The notes beneath the pieces were generated by a model. That model was not told the origin of the DNA. It made no database searches and saw nothing but the letters and a program-made list of their open reading frames with translations. From Rhea pennata (taxonomy: Eukaryota > Chordata > Aves > Rheiformes > Rheidae), in contig NC_084663.1 of the NCBI RefSeq assembly GCF_028389875.1, forward strand, positions 14,212,666-14,276,665: DNA of 64,000 nucleotides. Reading direction: 5' to 3'. Positions within the stretch are counted from its first letter, which is position 1, and each line of letters starts with the position of its first letter. This document shows, piece after piece, positions 1 through 12,288 of this stretch. The position numbers and the translations under genes are program-made.

Positions 1-3000
1 TCTGGTTGCTGCTTGGCTTCCAGATACAATCTCAGACTTAATCTTAGATGCAAAATGCCTTACCATTAGGGTAAATTGGGCCCTGTGAGCCAGACACCAT
101 GAGAACTGTCCTAGAGATTTATCAGGATTTGTGCAGCATCAAAGTAATAAACGTGTGAAAATTCTCTGCTGAAGTGTAACTCTCTCCGACTGGCACTCGC
201 ACAGTATTTCTGCATGCATCTGCAATACGAGCAACATTCAGTCAGGACACTGAGAGGATGGGAGCATGCTGCACATGCTGTCATAGGCAGCTGCTGGGAA
301 TATAGCTATTGACTTGAATTGCCTAAAATAACCCAGTTACTAACTGGAGAGTCGGGAACCTCTGCTGAGCACTCTGACCACATCACTCATTCGGGATGCA
401 GAGCTCTAGGAAGAGGACTAAAAGTTGAAGTCCTGCTCATGGAGAACCGCCACACTGCTCAGGCCCAGAAACAGATGTACTAAATTAATCTAGTTTCCTC
501 ACAATAGCAACAATCTTTTTAAGCTTGCAAATGTTTCAAAAGACTTTATGAGATACTGTATACTTCCATTGCCTGTCTGCTGATGTGCCTGCATTTGACT
601 TACGGGGAAGCTAGAGCTATCTCTATATCCCTTTTCTCTACAGCAGCACAGCTTATACTCACTTGCTTTGACCCTGGGTGTGCAAAATCTTCTGTAAATC
701 CCATACTACCTGCATTTCTCCAGACTTTATCAAAGGAGATTGGAGTGTGGAAAAGAGTGTTTCGTATTAATTTTATGGAGGGATGCTCCTAACAAACTCC
801 AATTTAGGAGAGCATGCAGTATCATCTTTGAGTCTGCCATCAAGTACTAGAAAGCAATGGGAGGCTATAAGCCTAGCCAAAAACCTCATCTACCTCTTAC
901 TCCAAGCCCTGGTTGCACAACCTGGCACAAACAGTCAAAATGTTCCTCCTTCACTGAGAGTCTCTGTAAATTATCTATTAGGAGCTGCTCTGTACATGGC
1001 AAAAAGAAAGGGAAGACCACTGTGTGCCCACGAGAGTTTTAAAGATGTTCACCAGACATCACTTCATCCTGTAGTCCCTATAACACAGTCCTTTCTTCTA
1101 AGCTCTTGAAAATATTTCTATCCTTTTTTTTTTAACATGGCTGCAAATGACCAAATTTTGTTTGTGAATATTGTCACAAAGTCTGCTATTGTACAACCCA
1201 CTGCTGAAAATATATGAGAAAAAATGAAAAATACCCCTTTTTAAAAAACACTGTCGTTCTGCCTGCAGGATGAGCAAACAGCAGATTGCAATTATAGTTT
1301 AAGCATCTATTCATTTTATTGCAGAAAAAGCATCAACATGTGTGCTGTATTTTTTGGTTTCTGAACAGTCAAGTAAATGTACATAAAATTGAGAGATGAA
1401 ATATAATACGAGAAATGAAGACATTTTGATTTATGCATGAAATTGAAATAGATATGCAAATTATTGGTAGTTTATATAGAATAAAGTTTTACTACACATG
1501 ATTTTATGTGCTGGTACAGAGAAACTCTAATTCCATTAAGGAACATCCAGACTATCTATAATGAGAGCTTTTAGAATAAGAAAGCTTTTAAGGTTTGAGA
1601 CAATAAATTTTTAAAACATTTAAAATATGGAGATTAAAAAAAAAAAAAAAAGACCATTGGAGCGTACATAGTGCCTAAATGAAATCATCCCATTTGTGCT
1701 TAAGAAATTAAGTATTCAAGAAACTCTTCATTTTCCCTAGGAATACTTTGCTTTAAATTCCATATTTTCCTTTGCCACATTTTTCACTTAAAAGCCTGCA
1801 CAAGCTTTTGTACTGTTGCCAGGCTTATTTTTTTGTTTATATACTGGTTCTTGCCATGGAGATATGTCTCTGACATGAAGGCATCCAGTATAGGAAATGA
1901 CATGCAATGCCTTATTCTTCTAGTTTAATTAATGCTCTGACAACTTGGCAATAAGGCTACAGTGAAGAAAAGGTCTCTGCAGGGAACTGCTGGTTTTGAG
2001 CAATAAGAAAGCTGTCAAAATTTTACTATATATCTATAGTAACATATCGAACATCCAAAGATTTCTGGAAGGCATCTGTAGAAAAGAATTTAAAAGAAAA
2101 AAGGTTAGCATAAAAATGATGTTCCTTAACCTACTAAAAATAAAATAAAAAGAATTACTTTCTTGGCAGCCAAAGTGGGAACTCTTAAAGCAGTCTACAT
2201 TGACTTACTCATTTCATGCAAAAAGAAACTCCAGTTTTATATTAGCGAGGACTGTTCAACAGAAAACAGGAAAAGGATTACCCCAGTCCTTATTGGAGCT
2301 GATTTTCTTCTGTAATTTAAACAAGCTGAATGATTAGTAGATTTGATCTATGTTGTGATCCATCTACCTATCCCAGATCCCAGTAACTGAATTTGCCAGC
2401 CCAGGTCTCCTGTTGTACAGATTTCTTGTCCTCCTTAATTGAAAAGCACAACAGCAGCATCTCAGCACAAAACCAGGAAAAGGTTTTCTCTTCCTCTCTT
2501 CTGAATGATTTGGTATTTTGGATAGTATCAAAGATGATACTCTCAGAGGAGATTTCAACAGCTCTGAAAGAAACCTGCAGCTAGACTTCAGCTCATCCCA
2601 AATTGATGGTGATCCACGCCTGACATGAGAAAATCATTTTACACTCATGACCTTATTATACTGTCTCCATCCTGTCTTTCCCAGGAAGGGGTATAGAGAA
2701 GGAAGTAACAGACCAAACACAGCATCACTTGGCTTCCTCCAATATTTTCATCTTTTTAGTTGTGAACATGAACAGAATTAATGCTGACTTTTCTGATGAA
2801 TGAGCTACTCTTTAGCTACTGATAGAAAACCGCTACCCATACTAAAAAAAATCATGAAGTTGTGCCATACTAGCAAAACATAAACCTGCTATATTTATAT
2901 ACTTTTCTGAATCAGGACTTTTGGGTCTTTCAGTGTGAAGGCTCCTAAATAATCGTAAAGATTACAGTTATAGACTACTCATACAGATCAATTTGATTTG

Positions 3001-6000
3001 CACTCTACTCCTCTCCTTCCCCATTTTTATTTTGGTGAAAAGATCAATTTATTTCTCCAACTAATTCCAAATGAATCAGATGAATCAGCTTCAGTCTCTT
3101 CAGGGGTCTGATCTTCAAAACAAGAAGATACTTGGGATAAATGAAAAGGCTACCACCAAGAGTATTTACTCTGGATGAAAAATAACTGTACATAAGAATA
3201 CCTCAATATACAGGCAACAGCTGACTTGTTACTCAGTGTTATAGCTGGCATGATTATCAGTGCCTATAATTATCCGACTTTTTAATGATAAAAATACCTA
3301 ACTTAGCCACTCAGAATTTTGCCAGAGATTAACAGTTTCAGCTCATTTTTCCCATTACGAGTGTATTTTCCTTTGTATAGTTTCTATTTTGAGGGTAAAG
3401 GAATTTTAGCAATATTCAGTTAATCATGAGAGAGAAAAATAAGGCCAATTTTCTCTTTTGATGCTAAAACAAAAAACATTGTGACTATTTCAATAAGAAG
3501 TTTTGTTACTTCTGTGCTATGGAGGAAGAATCGAGATTAGATAAGGAGGAGAAAAAGGAAAAGTGGAACCAAGTCTACAGCCACCTTAGATACACAGTCA
3601 ATCTAATTAAAAAAGAAAAAAAAAAACAGTCTACATTATTCTAAATGCAAAGGTGGTAGCAGAGGTATTGCAGAGGATAAAATTTTGCAGAAAATATGTA
3701 ACTTATTTGCACAAACATCATATTTCTTGTTCCTATAATCAAAAAAACCTCACTCCTGAAATTAGATGAGATCATTTTAAGGCTTCTAAGGCATTATAAA
3801 ACAGCATGCCCAGGATACATATAAGTTTATCTTTAAGGGTAGCTCCAAATACGTTCTATCTTGCCTGAAATGGACAGTGACATTGAAGAAGCTATTTAAG
3901 GTCACTGCACATGGCCCAAAATAAAGCTAAGTCAAGTGAAAGAGCCCATGTTGACAGAAGAGGAAGTTCCCCTCCCCAGGACTGAAGTAGCCATAGGTTT
4001 ACATTGGCTGGAGAAGCTCATCTTTGTACTCATCTTTGGCTGTTACTCTTCTCTTAAATTTCCAAATCTCAACATTACAGCGCTCTCAGAAATCTTAGCA
4101 GGTGTTTCAGACATTGGCTGTTTCTAAAGATTTGTATCCTTATGTAATAATCAAAAATTGCATTGAAAATGTTGCTATGGGATGAGTTTTCATATATGAA
4201 TTTTGGAATTTAGAAACCACTGTAACTTCATGTGAACAACATCATTTGCTCCCCTTGTAGATATTCACTTTATTCATACTCTTTTCTTTTTCCAGGGTCA
4301 TTGCTGAACTTCCTTCAGCCTGTGAGATGAAACAAGCTGCTTTCAGTAAGATTCCCTTATCTGTTGTTGAAGTTTGACAACAAAGTTGATCTGGGATACC
4401 TCGTAAGGTGGTGCACAGGGCATAATTTTCAACATCCTATGCCACAGTGTGCTTTCTTCTCCATACAAACAACTGGGACAGGTGGGAATTTTCAGTGCAT
4501 CAGAAGGCACTGGAGTAGGAGGAAAACAGGGACGATGACTGTACTGATGGGGGGGGGCCACAGGAGAGGAGCAGCACATCAAAACCATGATAAACACTAT
4601 AAAAACTATTAATGAGAAGCATTGAAAACAGGATGAATATCATCAAGGCTTTTGACACCAGAATAGTAAACAACCTTCTTCCCCATCACCTTCTCTTGGG
4701 GACTTTCTTCTTTGTAGAAACATGCTCTGTCATCTGCTAAGGATGGCTTAACGAGAGAGGCTGTGTTTGCTATTCTTTTTTCCAACTATGCTCTAACTCC
4801 CAGGATTTAAGGAGATATAGATAAATGGGGAAGTCCTCAATAGTATTATTATTAGAATTATGTGAAGATGAAAGAAGTACTCAGCTGCTGAACTACCACT
4901 GCCCTCTTCTGCTTCCTTCTTTCAGATGCATTCAGAAGCTTTATTCTCTGGCAAATCTCTATTTCCTAACCTTTCCTCTTGCTCCTATTGTACTCCATCC
5001 ACCTTCCTCTGAACTCGGCAAAACAGACAAAACAAGGAGCAGCACACACTTCTCTCAGCAAGAATCAAACACAATAAGGAGAGTACCTGCATATTAAAAA
5101 TCCTTTCCCTAAATTCAGTATATGTCAGGCAAACAAAACATACGTAGTGAATGAATTTAGGCAGAACTGAACCTTTGTTGTGCTATGCTGTGAAAAAATC
5201 ACATTTACTACATTGGGTCTATTATTGCCCTTGCCATTTCATTAGCATTTGATCAAAATCCAACAATTCTTGAAAAACAAACACCAAGAACAAGACGATT
5301 GGAAATACAGCATTCATGGTCCAATATATTTAACTAAGATTTGGAAAAGAGCATTGATGGCACCGACCACCTGCCCTCAGGTATCCAATGGACCAACCAC
5401 CTGGAAGTATGTAACAAACTCCAAAAAAGTGCTGGCAGGGCAAAAGATATGTATGTTGCAATAGAATACGTTAGTAACACACACCTGTGCAAAGGTGGGT
5501 GACACCTGTCTCATATCCAGAGCATGCTTCTTGGCTTTTAATCTCTTGGAAGACCTTCTCCAAGCAGCAATAGCTAGAACCTAGTCATGGTTGCAGATCA
5601 GTTCTTTGCAAGAGCCATTTCAAAAAAATTGCAGAATTACAGTGGGAGGGTGCAAGAAGAAGAAGGTAATATAGAACTGTCTGTGGATTTCTGGATACTT
5701 CAAAACATCAGAAGCGGCCACACAGCAAATTTCCACAGTTTATCTCAAAGAAAATTCCAGCCCCTTTCCATGCTAGTCATCCAGTTGTACCCTACTGTTC
5801 TTTCCCAAATGGGATCTGTGAACATTTATTTTTCTTTCAGTGCTTTGTTGCTGGATGGAGATTACTCCCTTGCAAGGGTCATATGACTTTTTTTTTTTAA
5901 TTGCAATACTAATGGCAATAAATTGTAATCAAATGAAGTACTTTTCTGTTCAAAATTCAATTTTTGAAACGAATGAGGAGTTAATCATACTTTCTGCCAC

Positions 6001-8642
6001 TTCAGAATGTCAATTTTTTGTTCTGCTCTTCCCCTGGTTTCTCAGCTTTAAGAAAGCATCTCCCATGCTTAGTTCTAGGAAAAAATTCACTGACAGAGTG
6101 GCAGGCATTGTAAGTATAGCACACTACACCAACACTTCAAACATCAGATCTACCTACAGTACTTTGTACATCATGTTCTCAGACGACATGTGGTAAGAGA
6201 TCCAGTAAAAGCTGGTATTTCTTACCCCGGGACCACTTTGCCTGTAGATAGTGATGTCACTTGTCATTAAAACAGCACAAAACCACCAATGTTCACAGGC
6301 TACTAAAGAATCTTGGTCCTGCTTTAATACCATACTTTAAAGCTTCTTGGTATTAGTAGCCTACATATTAAAAAGCAAATGGCTATTCAATTAGATGACT
6401 TGTACATTGCTAATTATCAGCAATATAGTATTTTCCAACTTTTTGTTCCCATCTAGACACTGCCATCAAATTATTATTTTCTAAAGACATATTCCCACAT
6501 ACAGTTTTCAGAATATCTTCATGATAAGGGTTGTACTTCTGTGATTTGAACTCTGCTGGCATACACAAACTATTTCTGTACTGTTTTCACATTTAATTTG
6601 CTGCAATGTTTTTGATTGAAAAACAAAAAGTAAAGCTGAACATACTCCACGTCTACTTCTATCCTAGCATTGCACACAATTTGTATGCATCTGCCTGTTC
6701 AGAGTTAACGACACATCACAGGAAAGTTGAGATAAAAAACTCTCAGTTTCTGCTATTAATCATCTATCCATCAAATGTTCTAGCACAGCCACTCAAACAA
6801 CTGAGAACACATAAAATTTGGTACTGCATATGATTAGACTTGCTAATCAAACCATATCTTTATCTCAGTGCATATTTACTACCAATGATATAGATCTTTT
6901 GTAAATTATGCTATTGTATTGTTGAAAAAAATGGGTTAGTTGCTTCAGGTAGCATTTACTCTTGGATAGAGAAAATCTGTTCCAAAACCATCTGAGCAGA
7001 CTAAAACATGTAGTATGCCTAACTCCAGGCAATTCTTAAGAACCCGCTGTTTCTCACTTTTCTTTGCTATCTGTGCCAGATCAAGTGCCAAGGGAATATC
7101 TAATCCTGGGATACTGAACTGCACATATTTTGCTCACAGGTCACAGATATGATTTCTCCTACATTCCTGCTGGGAATCCTATACTACCATCATCCTGGCA
7201 TGGCCTTTTGTTCCAGTTACGGAGGAGGTGGACAGCACACCTGAACAGTCTTGGCAAAACTAGCTGGTGGACACTGGAAAAATTAGCCAATGGTAAAAAC
7301 TGATGCATTCTCACAGGTGTATAAAAGCACTAGAACTTGCAGGAAATTGCAACAGCAGGGGGATTATTATGGCAGAAGTAGCAGGTTCTGGGAGAACTAG
7401 AGCAACACAAATCACTATTGAAAAAGAATGCACACAAGTTAATGCACTCTTGCAAGCCTTTTTTTTAAAAAAAAAAATCTCCAGGCTACATATATGAAAA
7501 TACAGCTGCTGATGAATTCAGGACAACAAGGGCACTTACCTGCAACTGTTTGATACCTGTATTTATTTTTCCATCTGATTCTTCTAAGAACAAGCCCCAG
7601 CTCCTGTGAGTTTGGATCAGTTGAAGACAGAAGCTATAAGTTTATAGAATTTCTACAGTCTTATGTTTTTTGGTTGACAAATTATAAATTCATTTAAGTA
7701 CATACATCCTGCTAAACAAAGTATGTGAGGTCTTTTGATTTCTTTAACAACTGTTCTGCTCTGCATCTCACAGTTCTTAAAATCACCTGTAGAGTGGGTG
7801 AACTCCTGGCTCTAGGGAGGCTCAGAGAGGCTAGACTTCACCTATGGAAGTGGAGTCTCCAAATGCAATATTGCTAGGGTTGCTAGAGTATATATTGAGT
7901 CACTTGACAGTAATTTATAAATTCATTGACATGGATAGATAGAAATATTTCTGGTTTGTCAGAACAAATCCTACTATTCATCATCAGCATAGTTATAACC
8001 TACATCAGTCATCCACACTTCAGCTATCTTGTTCATTCTCATATTCCGCTGATTCAGCTTTAAATTTTATATCACTGATAGATATCTTTCAAAAAGGGCA
8101 CAAAAGTGTATTCAATGTAAGAACACTGTTTCTGTCTAATGGCTCTTCAGTAACTACTCATTCTTCAACTAACCTCATTTCAGTCAAATTACCTACAATC
8201 CACAAAAATTTGTACCCTTCTTCCAATCTGCACAAGAAATGATCACCAGGCTAGTGTGAAAAAAAAGCAAAAAAAATATCAGCAGCATTTTAAGTTTTCT
8301 CAGTGCTTAATTTCTAAGACCCTTATTTCATGTCTGCTATATTTTGCTCCCCAAGTTTGGGACTCGGTAGTTTTGAGGGAGATGATCTGCTATATGGAAG
8401 TAACAGAACTACTGAAAAAGCTGGAGAACCAAGTGAGCGTATTTAACATTGTGCAAAAAGGATGTTTTCCCAACTGCAACCTGAAACAGAACTTACATGA
8501 AATATTGACCTGCAAAGGCATATATTGAGTATCAGCTCTGAAACATGGCACATTTAGCCTTTTCCATGTATACTGTCTGTCTAGCAGTTACAGACACTTA
8601 AGTCTTGAATTGGTTCTGGTCTTAATCCTTTTAAGAAAAGCT
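1..8642. other. AT-rich intergenic DNA downstream of ORC5
   Basis: No exon, RNA gene or clear interspersed repeat was recognised in this stretch. Open frames are short and look random (the longest is 118 codons, at 5840-6196). The A-run at 1636-1651 and a G-run near 4550 are the only simple repeats of note. In human, the region past the ORC5 3' end leads to the RELN promoter side; whether that applies here cannot be seen from the window. Confidence 0.6.
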
Positions 8643-9481
8643 ACAGAATCACAGAATCAGTAAGGTTGGAAGGGACCTCTGGAAATCATCTAGTCCAACC
8701 TCCCTGCTCAAGCAGGGTCACCTAGAGCATGATAGACAGGGTTGCATCCAGGCAGGCTATGAATATCTCCAGAGAGGGAGACTCCACAACCTCTCTGGGC
8801 AACCTGTGCCAGTGCTCTGTCACTCTCACAGGGAAGAAATTCCCCCTCACGTTCAGGCAGAACTTCCTGTGCTTCCATTTCTGCCCATTGCCTCTTGTCC
8901 TGTCACACGGGACAACTGAAAGGAGTTTGTCCCCGTCCCCTTGACACCCTCCCTTCAGGTACTTATACACATTGATAAGATCCCCCCTCAGTCTTCTCTT
9001 CCCCAGGCTGAACAGGCCCAGCTCTCGCAGCCGTTCCTCCTAGGGCAGGTGCTCCAGCCCTACACTGGACTCTCTCCAGTAGCTCCAGGTCTCTCTTGTC
9101 CTGGGGAGCCTAGAACTGGACACAGGACTCAAGAAGAGGCCTCACCAGAGCTGAGTAGAGGGGCAGGATCACCTCCCTCGAGCTGCTGGCAACACTCTTC
9201 CTAATGCACCCCAGCACTCCCAGGTCCTTCTCTGCAGAGCTGCTCTCCAGCAGGTCAGCCCCCAGCTTGTACTGGTGCCTAGGGTTATTTTTCCCCAGGT
9301 GCAGGACCCTGCACTTGCCCTTGTTGAACCTCAGGAGGTTCCTCTCCGTGCAGCTCTCCAGCCTGTCCAGGTCTCTCTGTATGGCAGTACAGCCCTCAGG
9401 TGTGTCAGCCACTTCTCCCAGCTTGGTATCATCAACAAACTTGCAGAGGAGGCACTCCGTCCCCTCATCCAGGTCATCCAT
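8643..9481 (-). mobile_element. CR1 LINE, 5'-truncated, antisense to plus strand
   Basis: About 840 bp of CR1 (chicken-repeat-1-type non-LTR retrotransposon). Read on the minus strand it ends with the diagnostic tail of ATTCTGTG-type 8-bp repeats (8643-8660). The 5' end breaks off inside the reverse transcriptase domain. Translated pieces show the RT motif C as FVDD at 9428-9439 (followed by TKL), then [13 protein letters not shown], and farther on [16 protein letters not shown] and [20 protein letters not shown], the CR1 ORF2 C-terminus. The frame is broken: relative to the copy at 24875, 20 bp are missing near 9056-9061, between GGGCT direct repeats. The copy is dead on arrival and lies in intergenic DNA, in the same direction as ORC5. 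Confidence 0.95.
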
Positions 9482-10234
9482 ATGTATGGGCTCATTTCAA
9501 ATAACAACTAAATTTCAACATTAAAATAAGAGGTACTGTATTTCATTAGGTACAGCTAAAAGCAAGTATGAGTGCTTATGTATCTATATTGTTGATAAAA
9601 GATGACTCTGAAAATAATTCAACCATACACACTATTGTATTAGCAAAAGATCATTATACTTGGTCTTTCTTTTTCTGTTTGTAACTGTTGTTCCTTATCT
9701 TATCTCTCTTCAACCCACATCACAAACAGCTTAAAAAAATAAATAAATAAAACACTTCCAAAATGGTTGTGTACTAAGCAACCTGGCAAAAATTTTATTT
9801 ATTTCTTTCCAGTTCAAGATTAGATACAAACATAGGCTGATAATGTATCTCTAACACGACCTGATTTTATTGTGCATCAATAAACTTATGCAAGGCTACC
9901 AGTAAACCTGTATTTTGTATTTGCCTTCTATTCTGCCGATATGCATATCTGGACCTTATTTTTCAGAATTTCTCCTATTTTTATGTAGGTTAAATGACAG
10001 TGGTATACTATTTGTAATTTGCTGTTGGTAGTAAAGCTTTACAAAGAAATGCTTCTTGCAGTGTGCTTGGTAGGTACTGAGGTTTTCAAACATCCTGACT
10101 ACCACTGAGAGGAAGCTTCACAAGCTGGCATTGTCCCTCCCCAGCAGTACAGCGCTGCCTCACTTTGTTGATAGCTGCAGACAAGGTCAGCGTCAGTTTC
10201 TGAAATTTTATCACCCAGGACTTGTAGGACTTAA

Positions 10235-10340
10235 CAAATTAGTATCAAGCCCACCATGCTTCATAAAGCAACTGCTAGCCCAGATTAGTATTAGCAAATT
10301 AGTATCAAGCCCATCAGGCTTCATAATAGCAACTTCTGGC
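10235..10340. repeat. Two-copy imperfect direct repeat, 60-bp period
   Basis: A segment beginning CAAATTAGTATCAAGCCCA at about 10235 recurs at about 10295. About 45 bp of each copy can be aligned with several differences, including AGTATCAAGCCCA, GCTTCATAA and AGCAACT shared in order. This looks like a local tandem duplication. Confidence 0.8.
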
Positions 10341-10937
10341 CCTATAACTTCAGGTATTACATAAAGCTATGATGTACTGCTGTTGATTTGCACTGCACAA
10401 TGGGACTAGTTCACGTCTGGAAAAAAAGCTCAAACTTTCCTGCTTCTCCAATTTTCAGCCCTAGCTAGTCATGCTGGAGATGCACAATAGCTGAGCTCAG
10501 CCCTTCGCTAGCTCCAACAGAGGATGCAGCTATAAAGTTCAGTGCAAACCACAGTTCATCTTACAATTATTTTTATTAGAAAACAAAGACAGGCAATAAA
10601 CATTCTGAAGCAGGTGAAGTATTTGCATCCAAGTACTTTAGCAAGTGTGACAAATGTTGCCACCTCATGGACAGGTGCAGGGTTTGATTCAACTCAGCGG
10701 TAGGAAGGGAAAAGGATTCCGGAGATGACTCATTCCTGCCTTTCACATTCTCCTGAGGGGGAAAAGGACAGCATGGCCAGAAAGTGGCTTTTGTTGCTTT
10801 GACTCACCTGGAATTCATATATTTGGGTCCAAATCCAGACTCAGAAGCCCAGCCACAAATTCATGACTAAAGAAAAAAGCTACACATATTCTAGGGTATT
10901 TGACCATTTTCATTACCTGAGATAGAGGGGTATTTTT

Positions 10938-10944
<7 letters not shown>

Positions 10945-10986
<42 letters not shown>
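10945..10986. repeat. Poly(A) tract, 42 nt
   Basis: An uninterrupted run of 42 A on the plus strand. No retrocopy or poly(A)-tailed element was recognised upstream of it, so it is listed as a simple repeat. Confidence 0.9.
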
Positions 10987-10987
<1 letters not shown>

Positions 10988-11739
10988 CAGAATAGTCAAC
11001 ATAGCAGGTCATCTACTGTCAGACAGTCAAAGGTCAGCACTTAGGAGCAGAGCCTTCAGTTTTCAAGAAGAAGACAATCCTTCAGATTTACGAAGAACAG
11101 GACTCCACATTCTAATTAAAATAGTCCTTAACTGGGCAGTAGTGGCAGTTTGGAAAACTCTACTTGTAAACTAGACACAATTTATAATTTGAGTATATTT
11201 TCCACATGGATCAAGTTCATAGCCTGATATTCAATTTCAAATTAGAGTTCATGTTTTCCTCTTAACTCTGTGCTGCAAAGATTTATGGTATGACAATACA
11301 TTGATTATTCACTATTCTGTCTCTTCTAGGGCACTGCTGTAGAGACACTCCATCATCCGTTGAATTTCTACCTGCCTGATAGAAAGGTAGCTGTGCTGTC
11401 CTTCCCTACAGACTAGATACTGTTATAAAAACACACAACAGTGTTCAATCAAAACACTGTAATTTGCACACAATAAAACCAGATGAGCTTAAAAGGATTA
11501 TCAAGTCTTAAAATAAAAACAGAACCTTTAAAATTTGACATCAGGTTAGAATTGTAGGAGTTGATAATTTTTTAAATGAAAAATCTTGCTAAAAATAGAT
11601 TCACAGCTAGCATTTATGAATGGTCTGAAATGAGCTAGTATGATGATAAACTGGGGAGTTTCCTAGCATTGCGATCTCCCTGTAACAGTGTAACAGTCTG
11701 CCTACATATGACTGAAGAGAAAGGAGGATACAAGATTGA

Positions 11740-12242
11740 TTTTAAATATGTTCTTATGTTTATTGTATTTTGTTACTCCACTCTCCTAAAATGGTGGCCT
11801 CGGGAAAAGCTGCTTTGGCAGGCAATCGCAAAGATTCCTGTGGAGAGGAAGTGAAAAGACTGGGCATACAAACAAGGGCTGCTGCCATGTTCAAAGCACT
11901 GGGGAGAGTTCATAGAGCAAAATGCAGTCCTAAGTAAATGGGTTTCAGGCAATTTCAGTGTTAAGATAACATCATTAAGAGTAGAACAGATTGTGCTCAA
12001 ACCCTGCTGTTTATAATTAACACATTGCTTCCAAATACTCCAGGGTCCCTGGTAAATAGTCCTCCGCTCAGATCCACCTAGACCAATCAGAGTATTTTCA
12101 TCAGATTCCATGCTGGGCCAGCACCTGTTTGGACAAATCCAAAAGAGCCAAAATACTCTTCTCTCTGGCTAGCTAAGTAGAGAGATGAACACAGCTTGCC
12201 TTAGTCATTGTCACAGTGTCCATATGGCTGTGAAGCTTGTTT
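11740..12242 (-). other. ORC5: Probable ORC5 3' untranslated region
   Basis: Reading on from the TGA, the minus strand continues for about 480 nt before the first canonical AATAAA (11759-11764). I see no AATAAA or ATTAAA nearer the stop. A cleavage point roughly 15-25 nt past the signal would end the transcript near 11740. A 112-codon open frame lies in this UTR at 11773-12111 but has no recognisable protein in it. The exact end is inferred, and later poly(A) sites are possible. Confidence 0.5.
11759..11764 (-). terminator. Candidate poly(A) signal AATAAA for ORC5
   Basis: TTTATT on the plus strand reads AATAAA on the minus strand. It is the first canonical hexamer downstream of the ORC5 stop codon. 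In AT-rich DNA such hexamers also arise by chance, so position relative to the gene is the main support. Confidence 0.45.
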
Positions 12243-12288
12243 TCACAAGAAATCGTACAAGTACTTTATTATGTCGAAGTTCACGGTC
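12243..12288 (-). CDS. ORC5: ORC5 terminal coding exon with stop codon
   Basis: This is the last coding exon, 46 nt long. It follows the acceptor ttttgcttctag. Its first base completes the split Arg codon from 17607, and the remaining 15 codons read [14 protein letters not shown] then TGA. This matches the conserved C-terminus of vertebrate ORC5. The exon is far below ORF-length thresholds and was found by looking for the missing conserved tail in the right phase. The 3' UTR runs on toward lower coordinates. Confidence 0.94.

Larger units (their letters stand above)
9482..11739. other. Intergenic DNA between the CR1 copy and the ORC5 3' end
   Basis: No gene was recognised. It contains a two-copy 60-bp-period duplication (10235-10340) and a 42-base A-run (10945-10986), listed separately. 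The remainder is unremarkable AT-rich sequence. Confidence 0.55.

Noticed and set aside
5840..6196. 118-codon open frame on the plus strand
   Set aside because: Composition is random-looking and rich in Phe/Ile/Ser, as expected of AT-rich intergenic DNA; there are no motifs.
8256..8528. 90-codon open frame on the plus strand
   Set aside because: No family resemblance and no splice sites or promoter evidence; likely chance.
9204..9524. 106-codon plus-strand open frame
   Set aside because: It is the antisense shadow of the CR1 reverse transcriptase segment.
10945..10986. 42-A run as the tail of a processed pseudogene
   Set aside because: No coding remnant or poly(A) signal was recognised upstream, and no target-site duplication was noticed.
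11773..12111. 112-codon open frame on the minus strand
   Set aside because: It falls in the predicted ORC5 3' UTR, shows no recognisable protein, and is best read as chance.
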